DNA from: Gammaproteobacteria bacterium
Lineage (GTDB): Bacteria > Pseudomonadota > Gammaproteobacteria > UBA7966
DNA: 7,266 bases
Assembly (NCBI GenBank): GCA_003485715.1
Contig: DNIF01000036.1
Location: 1 to 7,266 of the forward strand
Reading direction: 5' to 3'
Part shown: positions 1 through 5,810 of the stretch, one piece after another
Numbering within the stretch: the first letter of the stretch is position 1
Layout: each line of letters starts with the position of its first letter
Position numbers and translations under genes: made by a program
Notes under the pieces: generated by a model
The model's database searches: none
What the model was told of the DNA's origin: nothing
Seen by the model: the letters and a program-made list of their open reading frames with translations, nothing else

Positions 1-386
1 CGCCGCCGCAAATCGCCGCCCGGCAGATACTCCATGCAGAGATATTGGGTCTCGCCGAGGTCGCCGATGTCGTAGAGGGTCACGACGTGCCGGTGGCTGA
101 TGGACGCGAGCAGGCGCCCCTCGGCGAGGGGCAGGCCGCCGCTGGCCTCGTGCTGGCCACCGGCGGGTACGTTCAACACCTTCAGCGCCACCTCGCGACC
201 CAGCGAGATCTGCTCGGCCAGATAGACGCTGGCCATCGCGCCACGGCCGAGGAGCTCGCGCAGGCGATAGCCGGGGATGAGATCCACGGGCACGGTCCCG
301 TGAACGGCCCCGGAGAGGTCGGTCGAAGACGAGGTGATTTGCGGGGCGATCGCCGGCATGCGAGTGGTCGTATCGTGTCGAAGCAT
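1..386 (-). CDS. Hanks-type Ser/Thr protein kinase, N-terminal part (runs off left edge)
   Basis: This is the first 128 or so residues of a eukaryotic-like Ser/Thr kinase, expected to phosphorylate protein Ser/Thr from ATP. After a variable leader of about 40 residues comes YRLRELLGRGAMASVYLAEQ, a glycine-rich P-loop of the GxGxxxxV type. The VAIK-type lysine follows in REVALKVLN. Then come a probable alpha-C region (LAEGRLLASISHRHVV) and the hinge stretch TQYLCMEYLPGGDL, typical of the Pkn/Stk family. The HRD and DFG motifs and any C-terminal sensor or membrane segment lie outside the window, so activity and localisation cannot be judged. Two in-frame ATGs are possible, at 386 and 359. Neither has a clear ribosome binding site; 386 is the longer choice and 359 would drop nine residues. 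The gene is divergent from the pilin-domain gene at 493. The 106 bp between them holds no promoter I can call with confidence. Confidence 0.9.
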   Translation of the reverse strand, partial: MLRHDTTTRMPAIAPQITSSSTDLSGAVHGTVPVDLIPGYRLRELLGRGAMASVYLAEQISLGREVALKVLNVPAGGQHEASGGLPLAEGRLLASISHRHVVTLYDIGDLGETQYLCMEYLPGGDLRR

Positions 387-492
387 TGCAACTATGTTGT
401 AACGGCCACAGCCGCCGCGTTCTGAAGGGGCGCACTCCCCGCTGCCCCACGCCCCACCCCATCAATGCTGCCCGACGGATCACCCCGCACGC

Positions 493-1194
493 ATGACCCA
501 CTGGCTATCGAGTTACGTCATCTTTGTCGTTGTTGCCTTCGGCAGTGCCTGGCTGGCCGACCAGCTCGTCGGCCTCACGGCCCCGGGCGACACCTGCGAG
601 GGCCTGTTGCTCACGCTCACCGTCGGCCTCATGGGGCTCTTGTTCCTGCTGGCGATTGTCTACCTGCGCATTGCGATGGCCGCCATCCTGCGTGAGCGCT
701 GGCCCGATTTCCTGCGGCGACGGCCGTGGCTGCATCCGGTTGGAGTCGGCTGTCTCGTGTTCAGCATCTCCACACCTTTCGTGTTTCTGGCCGGACCGCA
801 GAGTGCGCTTGCCTATGGCGAGCGGGTGGTGGTCACCGAGGCCCTGTCGCGCAGCGTACCGCTGCAACGGGCGGTGGAGGACTACTTCGCTCGAACTGGA
901 CAACTGCCGCAGAGCCTTGCGGAGCTAGCGGTCGGAAGCGAGACCGCACCCGCATTCTCCGCACTGCGTGCCGTGAGTCTGATGCCAGGCGGTGCCCTGC
1001 GACTGGCCTTTGGTAGTGCGCGCTACCCCGATGTCAATGCGCGCCACATCCTGCTCGTACCGCAGATTGAGGGTAGTGTGCTGAGTGGCTGGGATTGTCG
1101 TGGCGGTGATCTGCCAGCAGGTCTACGCCCGCTCGCATGTCGCGCAAGCAGCGTCTGCGAGGCGTTTGGCTATCAGGTCGCGGCCGACCGCTGA
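493..1194 (+). CDS. Polytopic membrane protein with type IV pilin-like C-terminal domain
   Basis: The product is 233 aa and I do not recognise a named family for the whole protein. Three hydrophobic segments are visible at about residues 7-26, 38-66 and 83-101, with a basic stretch (RERWPDFLRRRP) between the second and third. From about residue 108 it reads like a type IV pilin: the helix VVTEALSRSVPLQRAVEDYF followed by ARTGQLPQSLAEL matches the usual pilin pattern in which SEAL...AVxEYY is followed by a G-x-(F/L)-P turn. A beta-rich part follows (GGALRLAFGS, HILLVPQIEGSVLSGWDC), and LPAGLRPLACR recalls the pilin ending W-x-C...LP..CR, so C202 and C216 would form the D-region disulfide. A prepilin peptidase motif (G-F-T-L-I-E) is absent, so it should not be processed as a pilin. 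The domain assignment is by eye; the function is unknown. It is convergent with the GGDEF-EAL gene, 51 bp apart. Confidence 0.85.
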   Translation: MTHWLSSYVIFVVVAFGSAWLADQLVGLTAPGDTCEGLLLTLTVGLMGLLFLLAIVYLRIAMAAILRERWPDFLRRRPWLHPVGVGCLVFSISTPFVFLAGPQSALAYGERVVVTEALSRSVPLQRAVEDYFARTGQLPQSLAELAVGSETAPAFSALRAVSLMPGGALRLAFGSARYPDVNARHILLVPQIEGSVLSGWDCRGGDLPAGLRPLACRASSVCEAFGYQVAADR

Positions 1195-1245
1195 AATCTG
1201 CGGGCGCACACCGCATGCAGCCGGGTGCGTGGGGCGGCAGCGTGT

Positions 1246-3402
1246 TCAGGGAAGAGGGTCGATCCCACCGCTGCCGGCGTCGGCACCTGCAAGCTGTGCT
1301 CGTTGGGGAGCCGTAAGCAACATATCAGCCGCCTCGCGCAGTCGACTCTGACCCTGGAATGAACGCCCCGGGCGCGTCCGGGGGCGTACCACGGAGGTGG
1401 GCAGCACCCCTTCCGGCAGCCAGTTCGCGCGCCCGAGCAGCGGCGTCAGTGCCTCCGCCGGCATCGGCCTGCACGTGAGATAGCCCTGTGCAAGGTCGCA
1501 GCCTAGCCATTGCAGGGCGCGTAACTCGTCCGCCATCTCGATGCCCTCGGCGACGACCTCGTGACCGAGGGCATGGCCGAGCTCGACCACGATGCGCACC
1601 AGGTCGTAGCGCTTGGCGTCGCGCTGTAGTTCACGCACGAAGCTGCGGTCGATCTTGAGCACGTCCACCGGCAGCAGCCGCAGGTAGCTCAGCGAGGAGT
1701 AGCCGGTACCGAAGTCGTCGATGGCCAAGCGCACGCCAACGGCCTTCAGGGCATGCAGTCCGCTCGACATGAGGTCCATGTCGTTGAGGCTGAACCCTTC
1801 GGTGATCTCGAGTTCCAGACTGTCGGGGGGCAGCCCGCTGGTGCGGAGCACATCGGCCACGAGATCCGGTAGCTCGCCGCTGGCGAGTTGCAGCGGCGAG
1901 ACGTTCACTGACATGCGCAGATCCGGATGGCCGAAACGCCGCCAATTGGCAAGCTGATCGCAGGCGCTGATCAAGACCCAGCGACCGATATCGTTGATGG
2001 CCCCGATCTCTTCGGCGATGGGAATGAACTCGGCCGGGCTCACCGGGCCGAGGCGCGGATGTTGCCAGCGCAGGAGCGACTCCAGACCGGCGAGTCTCCC
2101 GGTAGCGATCTCGATTTGCGGATGGAAGTGCAGGCTGAGCGACCCATCCGCGCACGCACGTTGCAGACCTTCTTCCAGCTCCGTGCGCCGTTGCAGACTC
2201 GCGCGCATCTCCGGATCGAAGAGTCGCACTGGCATGGCACCGTCATCGCGCGCGACCCTCAGGGCCGTCTCGGCAGAACTCACCAGCATGTCTGCACTGG
2301 CGGCGGCATCGGGATATTCGACCAGTCCCACGCGGAGGTCGAGGAAGATGTCGTGGTCGTCCAGACACAAAGGGGCATTGAAGCCCCGGACTACGGTGTG
2401 CAGCAGGACATGGGCCCGATCGCGGCTCAGCTCCGGCAGCATGAGGGCGAACATCGTGCCCTCGAGTCGATACATCTGCACGTCGTCACCGTGCAGGCTG
2501 GCGAGATCGGTGGCGATCCTGCGCGCCGCCGCTACCAGTGCGCGATCCGCGAATACGGGGCCGTAGACGTGCACCACGCGGGTGAAACGTTCGAGCTTCA
2601 CCAGTGCGAGCAGCCCGTGCGACCGCTTCTCGAGCAGTCGGTGGAGATCGGCCTCGAGCGCACGCCGGTTGGGCAATTGGGTCAGGGCGTCGCGCCGCCC
2701 CGCGTGCCGCGCCGCATCCTCACTGCGACGACTGACACGCAGGAAATGCAGGCCACTGACGAGCAGGCCAACGGTCGCAAGCACCACGATCACGAGCGCA
2801 CCACCGGCGACCAGAACCGCCGTGTCGACGTGGATGCCGTGGTCTGCGGGGGCCCATTGCGGCGGGGACAGTAGTTGGTCGATGCGGTGCCGGAGTTCGA
2901 CGGCGCTGGCCAACTCCCCACCCGCCATCCGTAATCCCAGCGTGGCGCGAGCCGTGGCGCGTGAATCGGCGCCGTCGCTCGCCAGCAGAGTAGCCAGCGC
3001 GCCCGCTGCCTGCGACCAACGCTCGATGGCACGTTCAAGGCCGCGCAAATCGGCGTCCGGTCTCGCGGCGCGATAGTCGTCAAAATGGCTCGTCGCGTCC
3101 GCGACGGCCTGCGTGAGTTCACGCGCAGCGGTCAGTGGATCGCGTCCGATCGGCGCGCCCTTGCGTGCCGGCGGCATGGCGCTCAGCTCCAACAGGGCGG
3201 CGAGGTGGCGTGCGGCAGCGGGCGGCGTCGACCCCTGGTGCTGGATGCCCCGCACCATCCGGTGCAGAGAGCCGACCACGTTGCCTGCCAGCCCGATGGC
3301 GACCAACGCCAGCAAGGCGGCGACGAGGATCAGCGCGCGCTGACGACCAGCACGGTAGGTGAGACCCTGAGTCGCCGATAGGCTTGCCGAAGACGGCTGC
3401 AT
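1246..3402 (-). CDS. Membrane GGDEF-EAL protein, probable c-di-GMP phosphodiesterase with degenerate GGDEF
   Basis: This 718-aa inner-membrane signalling protein probably hydrolyses c-di-GMP to pGpG. Helix 1 (about 23-46) and helix 2 (about 194-220) bracket a periplasmic region of some 145 residues, helical in appearance, presumably a sensor. The GGDEF domain (about 236-395) keeps the opening D-A-L-T-Q-L-P-N-R, but the signature has become EGTMF at 314-318, so cyclase activity is unlikely. The EAL domain (about 411-655) has ESLLRW at 441-446 (Ser in place of the usual Ala), N500 in SVNVSPLQL, E532 in LEITE, D562-D563 in IDDFGTGYSS, K583 in LKIDRSF, E619 in AEGIE and Q639 in AQGY. The catalytic and metal-binding residues are therefore present. 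ATG at 3402 is chosen because it sits just before helix 1. The frame stays open to a GTG at 3540, but those 46 residues do not look like protein. The tail after 660 is low-complexity and unassigned. Confidence 0.93.
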   Translation of the reverse strand: MQPSSASLSATQGLTYRAGRQRALILVAALLALVAIGLAGNVVGSLHRMVRGIQHQGSTPPAAARHLAALLELSAMPPARKGAPIGRDPLTAARELTQAVADATSHFDDYRAARPDADLRGLERAIERWSQAAGALATLLASDGADSRATARATLGLRMAGGELASAVELRHRIDQLLSPPQWAPADHGIHVDTAVLVAGGALVIVVLATVGLLVSGLHFLRVSRRSEDAARHAGRRDALTQLPNRRALEADLHRLLEKRSHGLLALVKLERFTRVVHVYGPVFADRALVAAARRIATDLASLHGDDVQMYRLEGTMFALMLPELSRDRAHVLLHTVVRGFNAPLCLDDHDIFLDLRVGLVEYPDAAASADMLVSSAETALRVARDDGAMPVRLFDPEMRASLQRRTELEEGLQRACADGSLSLHFHPQIEIATGRLAGLESLLRWQHPRLGPVSPAEFIPIAEEIGAINDIGRWVLISACDQLANWRRFGHPDLRMSVNVSPLQLASGELPDLVADVLRTSGLPPDSLELEITEGFSLNDMDLMSSGLHALKAVGVRLAIDDFGTGYSSLSYLRLLPVDVLKIDRSFVRELQRDAKRYDLVRIVVELGHALGHEVVAEGIEMADELRALQWLGCDLAQGYLTCRPMPAEALTPLLGRANWLPEGVLPTSVVRPRTRPGRSFQGQSRLREAADMLLTAPQRAQLAGADAGSGGIDPLP

Positions 3403-3433
3403 GCAGAAAATGACCCGTGACCTTGGGTATGTT

Positions 3434-3453
3434 GGTTGCTGGAGTGCGCAACC
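3434..3453 (-). promoter_or_regulatory. Short inverted repeat upstream of the GGDEF-EAL gene
   Basis: GGTTGC at 3434-3439 and GCAACC at 3448-3453 form a perfect six-base inverted repeat around an eight-base spacer. It lies about 31-51 bp before the chosen ATG at 3402. It could be an operator half-site pair or a leader hairpin. A six-base match is weak evidence in such GC-rich DNA. Confidence 0.25.
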
Positions 3454-3606
3454 GCAGGTGCCGCTGGAATAGCTTTCGTTACCGGCCGTATCGGCCCTGA
3501 CCCCAACCGACTTGACCGCGTCCTGGCGGCGCTCGATCACCGAGCTGTCATCGCCGCGAGGGCAGGGTTCCAGCGGTCGTCATGCCGGCGCTGCGGAAGG
3601 CGCTGG

Positions 3607-3626
3607 ATCCCCGCCTGCGCGGGGAT
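3607..3626. repeat. Palindromic intergenic repeat, unit 1
   Basis: ATCCCCGC and GCGGGGAT form a perfect 8-bp stem around the four-base loop CTGC. The palindrome sits in a wider context, GTCATGCCGGC... at about 3579 followed by CTGG before the stem and GGCGG after it. This resembles the abundant 'CTGGATCCCCGCCTGCGCGGGGATGAC' class of short interspersed palindromes in proteobacterial genomes (quoted here only as a type). It lies downstream of ccmB with no T-run, so a role as an intrinsic terminator or mRNA-stabilising hairpin is possible but unproven. Confidence 0.75.
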
Positions 3627-3668
3627 GGCGGAAATACGCGCTCCATACGAGCACCAACCGGGTCTGGG

Positions 3669-3686
3669 TCCCCGCCTGCGCGGGGA
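3669..3686. repeat. Palindromic intergenic repeat, unit 2
   Basis: This is a second copy of the same palindrome: TCCCCGC and GCGGGGA (7-bp stem) around the same CTGC loop, 62 bp after unit 1 and in the same orientation. It is preceded by CTGGG and followed by TGACGG, so the flanks also match unit 1 with small changes. Its right arm is the first unit of the 18-bp tandem array. Confidence 0.75.
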
Positions 3687-3730
3687 TGACGGGGCGCGCG
3701 GGGATGACGGGGCGCGCGGGGGAGTGACGG
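3680..3730. repeat. 18-bp tandem repeat derived from the palindrome's right arm
   Basis: The unit GCGGGGATGACGGGGCGC occurs at 3680-3697 and identically at 3698-3715. A decayed third copy follows at 3716-3730 (GCGGGGGAGTGACGG). The unit is the right arm of repeat unit 2 plus its TGACGG flank and a GCGC joint. Local duplication by replication slippage is the simplest explanation. Confidence 0.8.
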
Positions 3731-3787
3731 CATGGCCCACCCCCGCGTGTCCTGTGTTGGCGCGGAGGTGTCGGCGTCTTCCACGGC

Positions 3788-4480
3788 TCAACCCGCCTGG
3801 CCGCGCAGGCGCAAGGCAGCGGCGGCGGCGAAGGGGGCGAGGGATAGCGCGAGCAGCGCGAGCGCTGCCAGCATCCTGATGGCCGGTTCGGCCGGGAAGC
3901 CCTGGGCCGCAGCCCGCACGGCCCCGGCGGCAAAGATGAGCACCGGCACCAGCAGCGGCAACAGCAACAAGGGCAGCAGAAGGCCGCCGCGCGGCAAACC
4001 CACCACCAGTGCGGCCCCGGCAAGTCCGAGCAGGCAGAGCGTCGGCGCACCGAGCAGCAGGCACAGCGCCAGCACGGGTACGGCCGGCCACGGCAGCCCG
4101 AACAGCCAGCCCGCCACCGGCGCGATGAGCATCAAGGGCAGGGCCACGGCGATGCAGGCGACCGTGGCCTTGGCCAGCATGAGCAGCGGCAGCGGGGCCG
4201 GCGAGAGCAGCAGCCGATCTGCGGTGCCGTCCTGCAGATCGGCACGCACGAGCGGCTCGACGGCCGGCAGCAGGGTCAGCAACACACCCACCCAGATCAC
4301 CGCCGGGGCGATTTCGGCCAAAAGTGCCGGACTGGGTGAGGCGCCCAGTGGAAAGAGGGTGCAGACGATGAGGAAGAGCACCCACGGTTGCGCAAGGTCT
4401 GCGGGCCGGGCACCAAGCACGGCGAGATCGCGTCGCAGCAGGGCGAGCACCTCCCGAGCCGTGGAGACCTCGCCCCTCAT
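3788..4480 (-). CDS. ccmB: Heme exporter / cytochrome c maturation permease CcmB
   Basis: CcmB is the six-helix permease of the CcmAB(CD) ABC complex of cytochrome c maturation system I in the inner membrane. CcmAB uses ATP to release holo-CcmE from CcmC/CcmD; the older label 'heme exporter' is no longer the favoured role. The 230 aa compare with about 220 in the family. Family signatures are clear: PWVLFLIVCTLFPL (32-45), EIAPAVIWVGVLL (56-68), the coupling segment VRADLQDGTADRLLLSP (78-94), LLLGAPTLCLLG (141-152), VGLPRGGLLLPLLLLPLLVP (160-179) and the ending LSLAPFAAAAALR (212-224). Six hydrophobic segments can be placed at about 32-46, 58-75, 98-127, 133-162, 166-190 and 200-222. The ATG overlaps the ccmA stop as ATGA, implying translational coupling, and GGAGAG lies just upstream. 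Unlike the common order, ccmC does not follow; the gene ends at a repeat-bearing gap. Confidence 0.96.
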   Translation of the reverse strand: MRGEVSTAREVLALLRRDLAVLGARPADLAQPWVLFLIVCTLFPLGASPSPALLAEIAPAVIWVGVLLTLLPAVEPLVRADLQDGTADRLLLSPAPLPLLMLAKATVACIAVALPLMLIAPVAGWLFGLPWPAVPVLALCLLLGAPTLCLLGLAGAALVVGLPRGGLLLPLLLLPLLVPVLIFAAGAVRAAAQGFPAEPAIRMLAALALLALSLAPFAAAAALRLRGQAG

Positions 4481-5139
4481 GTCGGTTGCTCTCCGATCTC
4501 GATGGGGTTCGCGCCGATCTCGATAGGTGGCGGCAACGCCAGGCGTCGCGCCAGGCCGATCCCCTCGTCGTGATGGTTGCTGTAGACGAGCATCCCGCCG
4601 GCCGTCACGTGCTCGATCATCAGCCGACGCACCAGCGCACGACCATCCACGTCCAAGGCGGTGAACGGCTCATCGAGCAGCCAGATCCGGCGCGCCGACA
4701 ACAGCACGCGGGCGAGTGCAAGTCGCCGTCGCTGGCCGGCCGAAAGCCGGCCCGCCTCGACTTCGGCCGCGGCCGCGAGGCCGACCTGGGCGAGCGCGTG
4801 CAAGGCTGCGGGGGCGCTGACGCCGGCCTCGAGGGCCAGGTTGTCGAAGGCGGTGAGTTCGGCCTTGAGCCCATCCAGATGGCCGAGCCAGGCGAGCGCC
4901 GCGTGCCACTCGGGCCGCACCTCCGCAATGGGGCTTCCGCACCAGCGCACGCTGCCGGTGTCGGCCAGGCAGAGTCCGGCCAGCACCCTGAGGAGTGTCG
5001 TCTTGCCGCAACCGTTCGGCCCGGTCAGTTCGATGGCCTGCCCGGACTCCACCACCAGGGCCAGGCCGTGCAGAAGCTGTCGGTCGCCGCGTTCGACCGT
5101 GAGGCCTTCGGCCTCCAGTCGCTCACGCGCTACGCGCAC
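4477..5139 (-). CDS. ccmA: Cytochrome c maturation ABC transporter ATPase CcmA
   Basis: CcmA is the cytoplasmic ATPase that drives the CcmAB complex in system I heme attachment. The 220 residues hold a full nucleotide-binding domain: Walker A GPNGCGKTT (40-48), Q-loop region about 73-90 (WLGHLDGLKAELTAFDNL follows), ABC signature LSAGQRRRLALARVLLS (132-148), Walker B IWLLDEP (152-158), D-loop TALD (160-163) and switch histidine H189 in YSNHHDEG. LSAGQ and the LxGHxxGLKxELTAxxNL stretch are typical of CcmA. The C-terminus ends in the small repeat IEIGANPIEIGE, encoded by a 21-bp tandem repeat. The start is a GTG at 5139 with no visible ribosome binding site, and C8 lies just upstream. With one more C, an ATG at 5186 would enter this frame, so the start is uncertain. 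It shares a four-base overlap with ccmB. Confidence 0.95.
   Translation of the reverse strand: MRVARERLEAEGLTVERGDRQLLHGLALVVESGQAIELTGPNGCGKTTLLRVLAGLCLADTGSVRWCGSPIAEVRPEWHAALAWLGHLDGLKAELTAFDNLALEAGVSAPAALHALAQVGLAAAAEVEAGRLSAGQRRRLALARVLLSARRIWLLDEPFTALDVDGRALVRRLMIEHVTAGGMLVYSNHHDEGIGLARRLALPPPIEIGANPIEIGEQPT
4489..4494 (-). promoter_or_regulatory. Ribosome binding site of ccmB inside ccmA
   Basis: GGAGAG lies eight bases before the ccmB ATG (4480), within the last codons of ccmA. It is the clearest Shine-Dalgarno sequence in the window; most other starts here lack one. Together with the ATGA overlap it fixes the ccmB start. Confidence 0.7.
4493..4524. repeat. 21-bp-period direct repeat at the 3' end of ccmA
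   Basis: CCGATCTCGAT occurs at 4493-4503 and again at 4514-4524, a period of 21 bp that keeps the reading frame. It encodes the two IEIG copies in the CcmA tail (residues 206-217). The copy nearer the stop runs into the ccmB ribosome binding site. Confidence 0.65.
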
Positions 5140-5142
5140 GTC

Positions 5143-5150
5143 GGGGGGGG
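5143..5150 (-). repeat. C8 homopolymer just upstream of ccmA
   Basis: Eight C residues in the coding direction end four bases before the ccmA GTG. Adding one C would place the ATG at 5186 (directly after the stop of the preceding broken frame, as TGAATG) in frame with ccmA, giving an N-terminus starting MTALRVAGSRVQ. The tract is either a sequencing or assembly ambiguity or a site prone to slippage. Confidence 0.6.
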
Positions 5151-5186
5151 CTGCACCCGCGACCCCGCAACCCGGAGCGCTGTCAT

Positions 5187-5467
5187 TCAGGGGCTGGGAG
5201 GCAGCGGGCGGAAGTCCTCGAGCGGGACTTGGTGGGTGACGAACCAGGGTCTGCCCTCACGATCAAGGTAGAAGGCGCGTTGCGCGGCCTCGTTGAAGTG
5301 ACGCGACCCACCCGATGCAGCCGGGGAGCGCGTTTTGCCGCGGGATCTCGCCGCAGAACTTCGACTGGCTGTCCGAGGTTGTCAACTGCAGGGCTCGCCC
5401 GAATTCGCCACCATCGCGGCTGGAGCAAGACCCGCCCCTCGGCAGCCTCCGCCGGCCAAGGGATCAA
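5187..5467 (-). pseudogene. Small frameshifted gene between the membrane protein and ccmA
   Basis: No single frame here is an intact gene, yet protein-like sequence with GC-rich third positions passes through three frames. The first piece would start at TTG 5467, overlapping the previous stop as TTGA, and reads EGRVLLQPRWWRIRA. The second reads LTTSDSQSKFCGEIPRQNAL then PGCIGW. The third reads RHFNEAAQRAFYLDREG, then RPWFVTHQVPLEDFRPLPPS, and stops at 5187. Each step is a shift of +1; deleting one G in the G-runs near 5307-5313 would join the second and third pieces as GCIGWSRHFNEAAQ. The third piece has no start codon of its own. The repaired product would be about 90-95 aa, apparently soluble, of no family I recognise. 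It may be a decayed gene or an intact gene hit by base-calling errors. The last piece is the most secure part. Confidence 0.4.
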
Positions 5468-5763
5468 CCCGGGACGGCGGACCCGAGGGCCACGATCACG
5501 AGCACGAGGATCGCGCCGGCGATGTGCGGCAACAGGAGCGTGAGACCCCAGTCGCGATCCGGCAGGTGGGCGGCGAGCAGGCCAGCCCCGGCCACCAACG
5601 CGGCGGAACCGGCCAGCAGCCAGGCCCCGTCGATGAATGCCAGGCAGATGAGAGCGGCGGCGAGCAGACGGTGGGCCTGCCGCAGTACGTGCACACGCGG
5701 CAGGCCGAGAACGGCGAGTGCCATCCCGACAGCGATGGTGAGGAAGGCGAGAAGGATGAGCAT
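5464..5763 (-). CDS. Small hypothetical membrane protein (99 aa, three to four helices)
   Basis: This is a hydrophobic 99-aa protein, presumably of the inner membrane, of no family I recognise. It opens with MLILLAFLTIAVGMALAVLG (helix 1). Then come a basic turn LPRVHVLRQAHR, a hydrophobic block from about 33 to 66 (LLAAALICLAFIDGAWLLAG plus SAALVAGAGLLAA) that may be one or two helices, a polar loop HLPDRDWG and a last helix (LLLPHIAGAILVLVIVALG). ATG 5763 is chosen because the frame upstream, open to 5952, is proline/serine-rich, not protein-like, and crosses repeat fragments. It is the first gene of the minus-strand set leading to ccmA and ccmB. Co-transcription is suggested by orientation only. 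It is divergent from the DNA-repair gene at 5889. Confidence 0.65.
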   Translation of the reverse strand: MLILLAFLTIAVGMALAVLGLPRVHVLRQAHRLLAAALICLAFIDGAWLLAGSAALVAGAGLLAAHLPDRDWGLTLLLPHIAGAILVLVIVALGSAVPG

Positions 5764-5810
5764 CGATGCCGAGTGTACTGGCCCGGCCCGGAACGGCGGC
5801 GGTGAACTCC

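Larger units (their letters stand above)
3403..3787. other. Gene-free gap with palindromic repeats
   Basis: This 385-bp stretch lies between the ccmB stop and the start of the GGDEF-EAL gene, both on the minus strand. Reading frames cross it but none has protein-like composition; the minus-strand frame through the repeats yields only A-P-S-S-P-R type low complexity. The right half holds two palindromic repeat units and an 18-bp tandem array, described separately. The left half (3403-3540) should carry the GGDEF-EAL promoter. I see no good sigma-70 boxes there, only a short inverted repeat. Confidence 0.7.

Noticed and set aside
387..440. Possible kinase promoter on the minus strand (TTCAGA with TACAAC)
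   Set aside because: The boxes match the sigma-70 consensus only partly and the 19-base spacing is outside the usual range.
1205..1231. Imperfect hairpin in the convergent gap between the pilin-domain gene and the GGDEF-EAL gene
   Set aside because: The stem has a mismatch and a wobble pair, the loop is 11 bases and no T-run follows on either strand. It is too weak to call a terminator.
1927..2874. Long plus-strand open frame (315 codons) antisense to the GGDEF-EAL gene
   Set aside because: It is the mirror of a strongly supported gene. Its composition is that of a high-GC shadow frame and it shows no domain.
3445..3465. Sigma-54-like promoter (GGCAC...TTGC) on the minus strand upstream of the GGDEF-EAL gene
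   Set aside because: The GG and GC elements are separated by 11 bases instead of the strict 10, so it should not function as a -24/-12 promoter.
3680..3730. Possible CRISPR array
   Set aside because: The units are contiguous 18-bp tandem repeats with no spacers, and no cas gene is present.
3732..4526. Plus-strand open frame of 264 codons opposite ccmB
   Set aside because: Ser/Ala/Arg-rich shadow of ccmB, with no recognisable motif.
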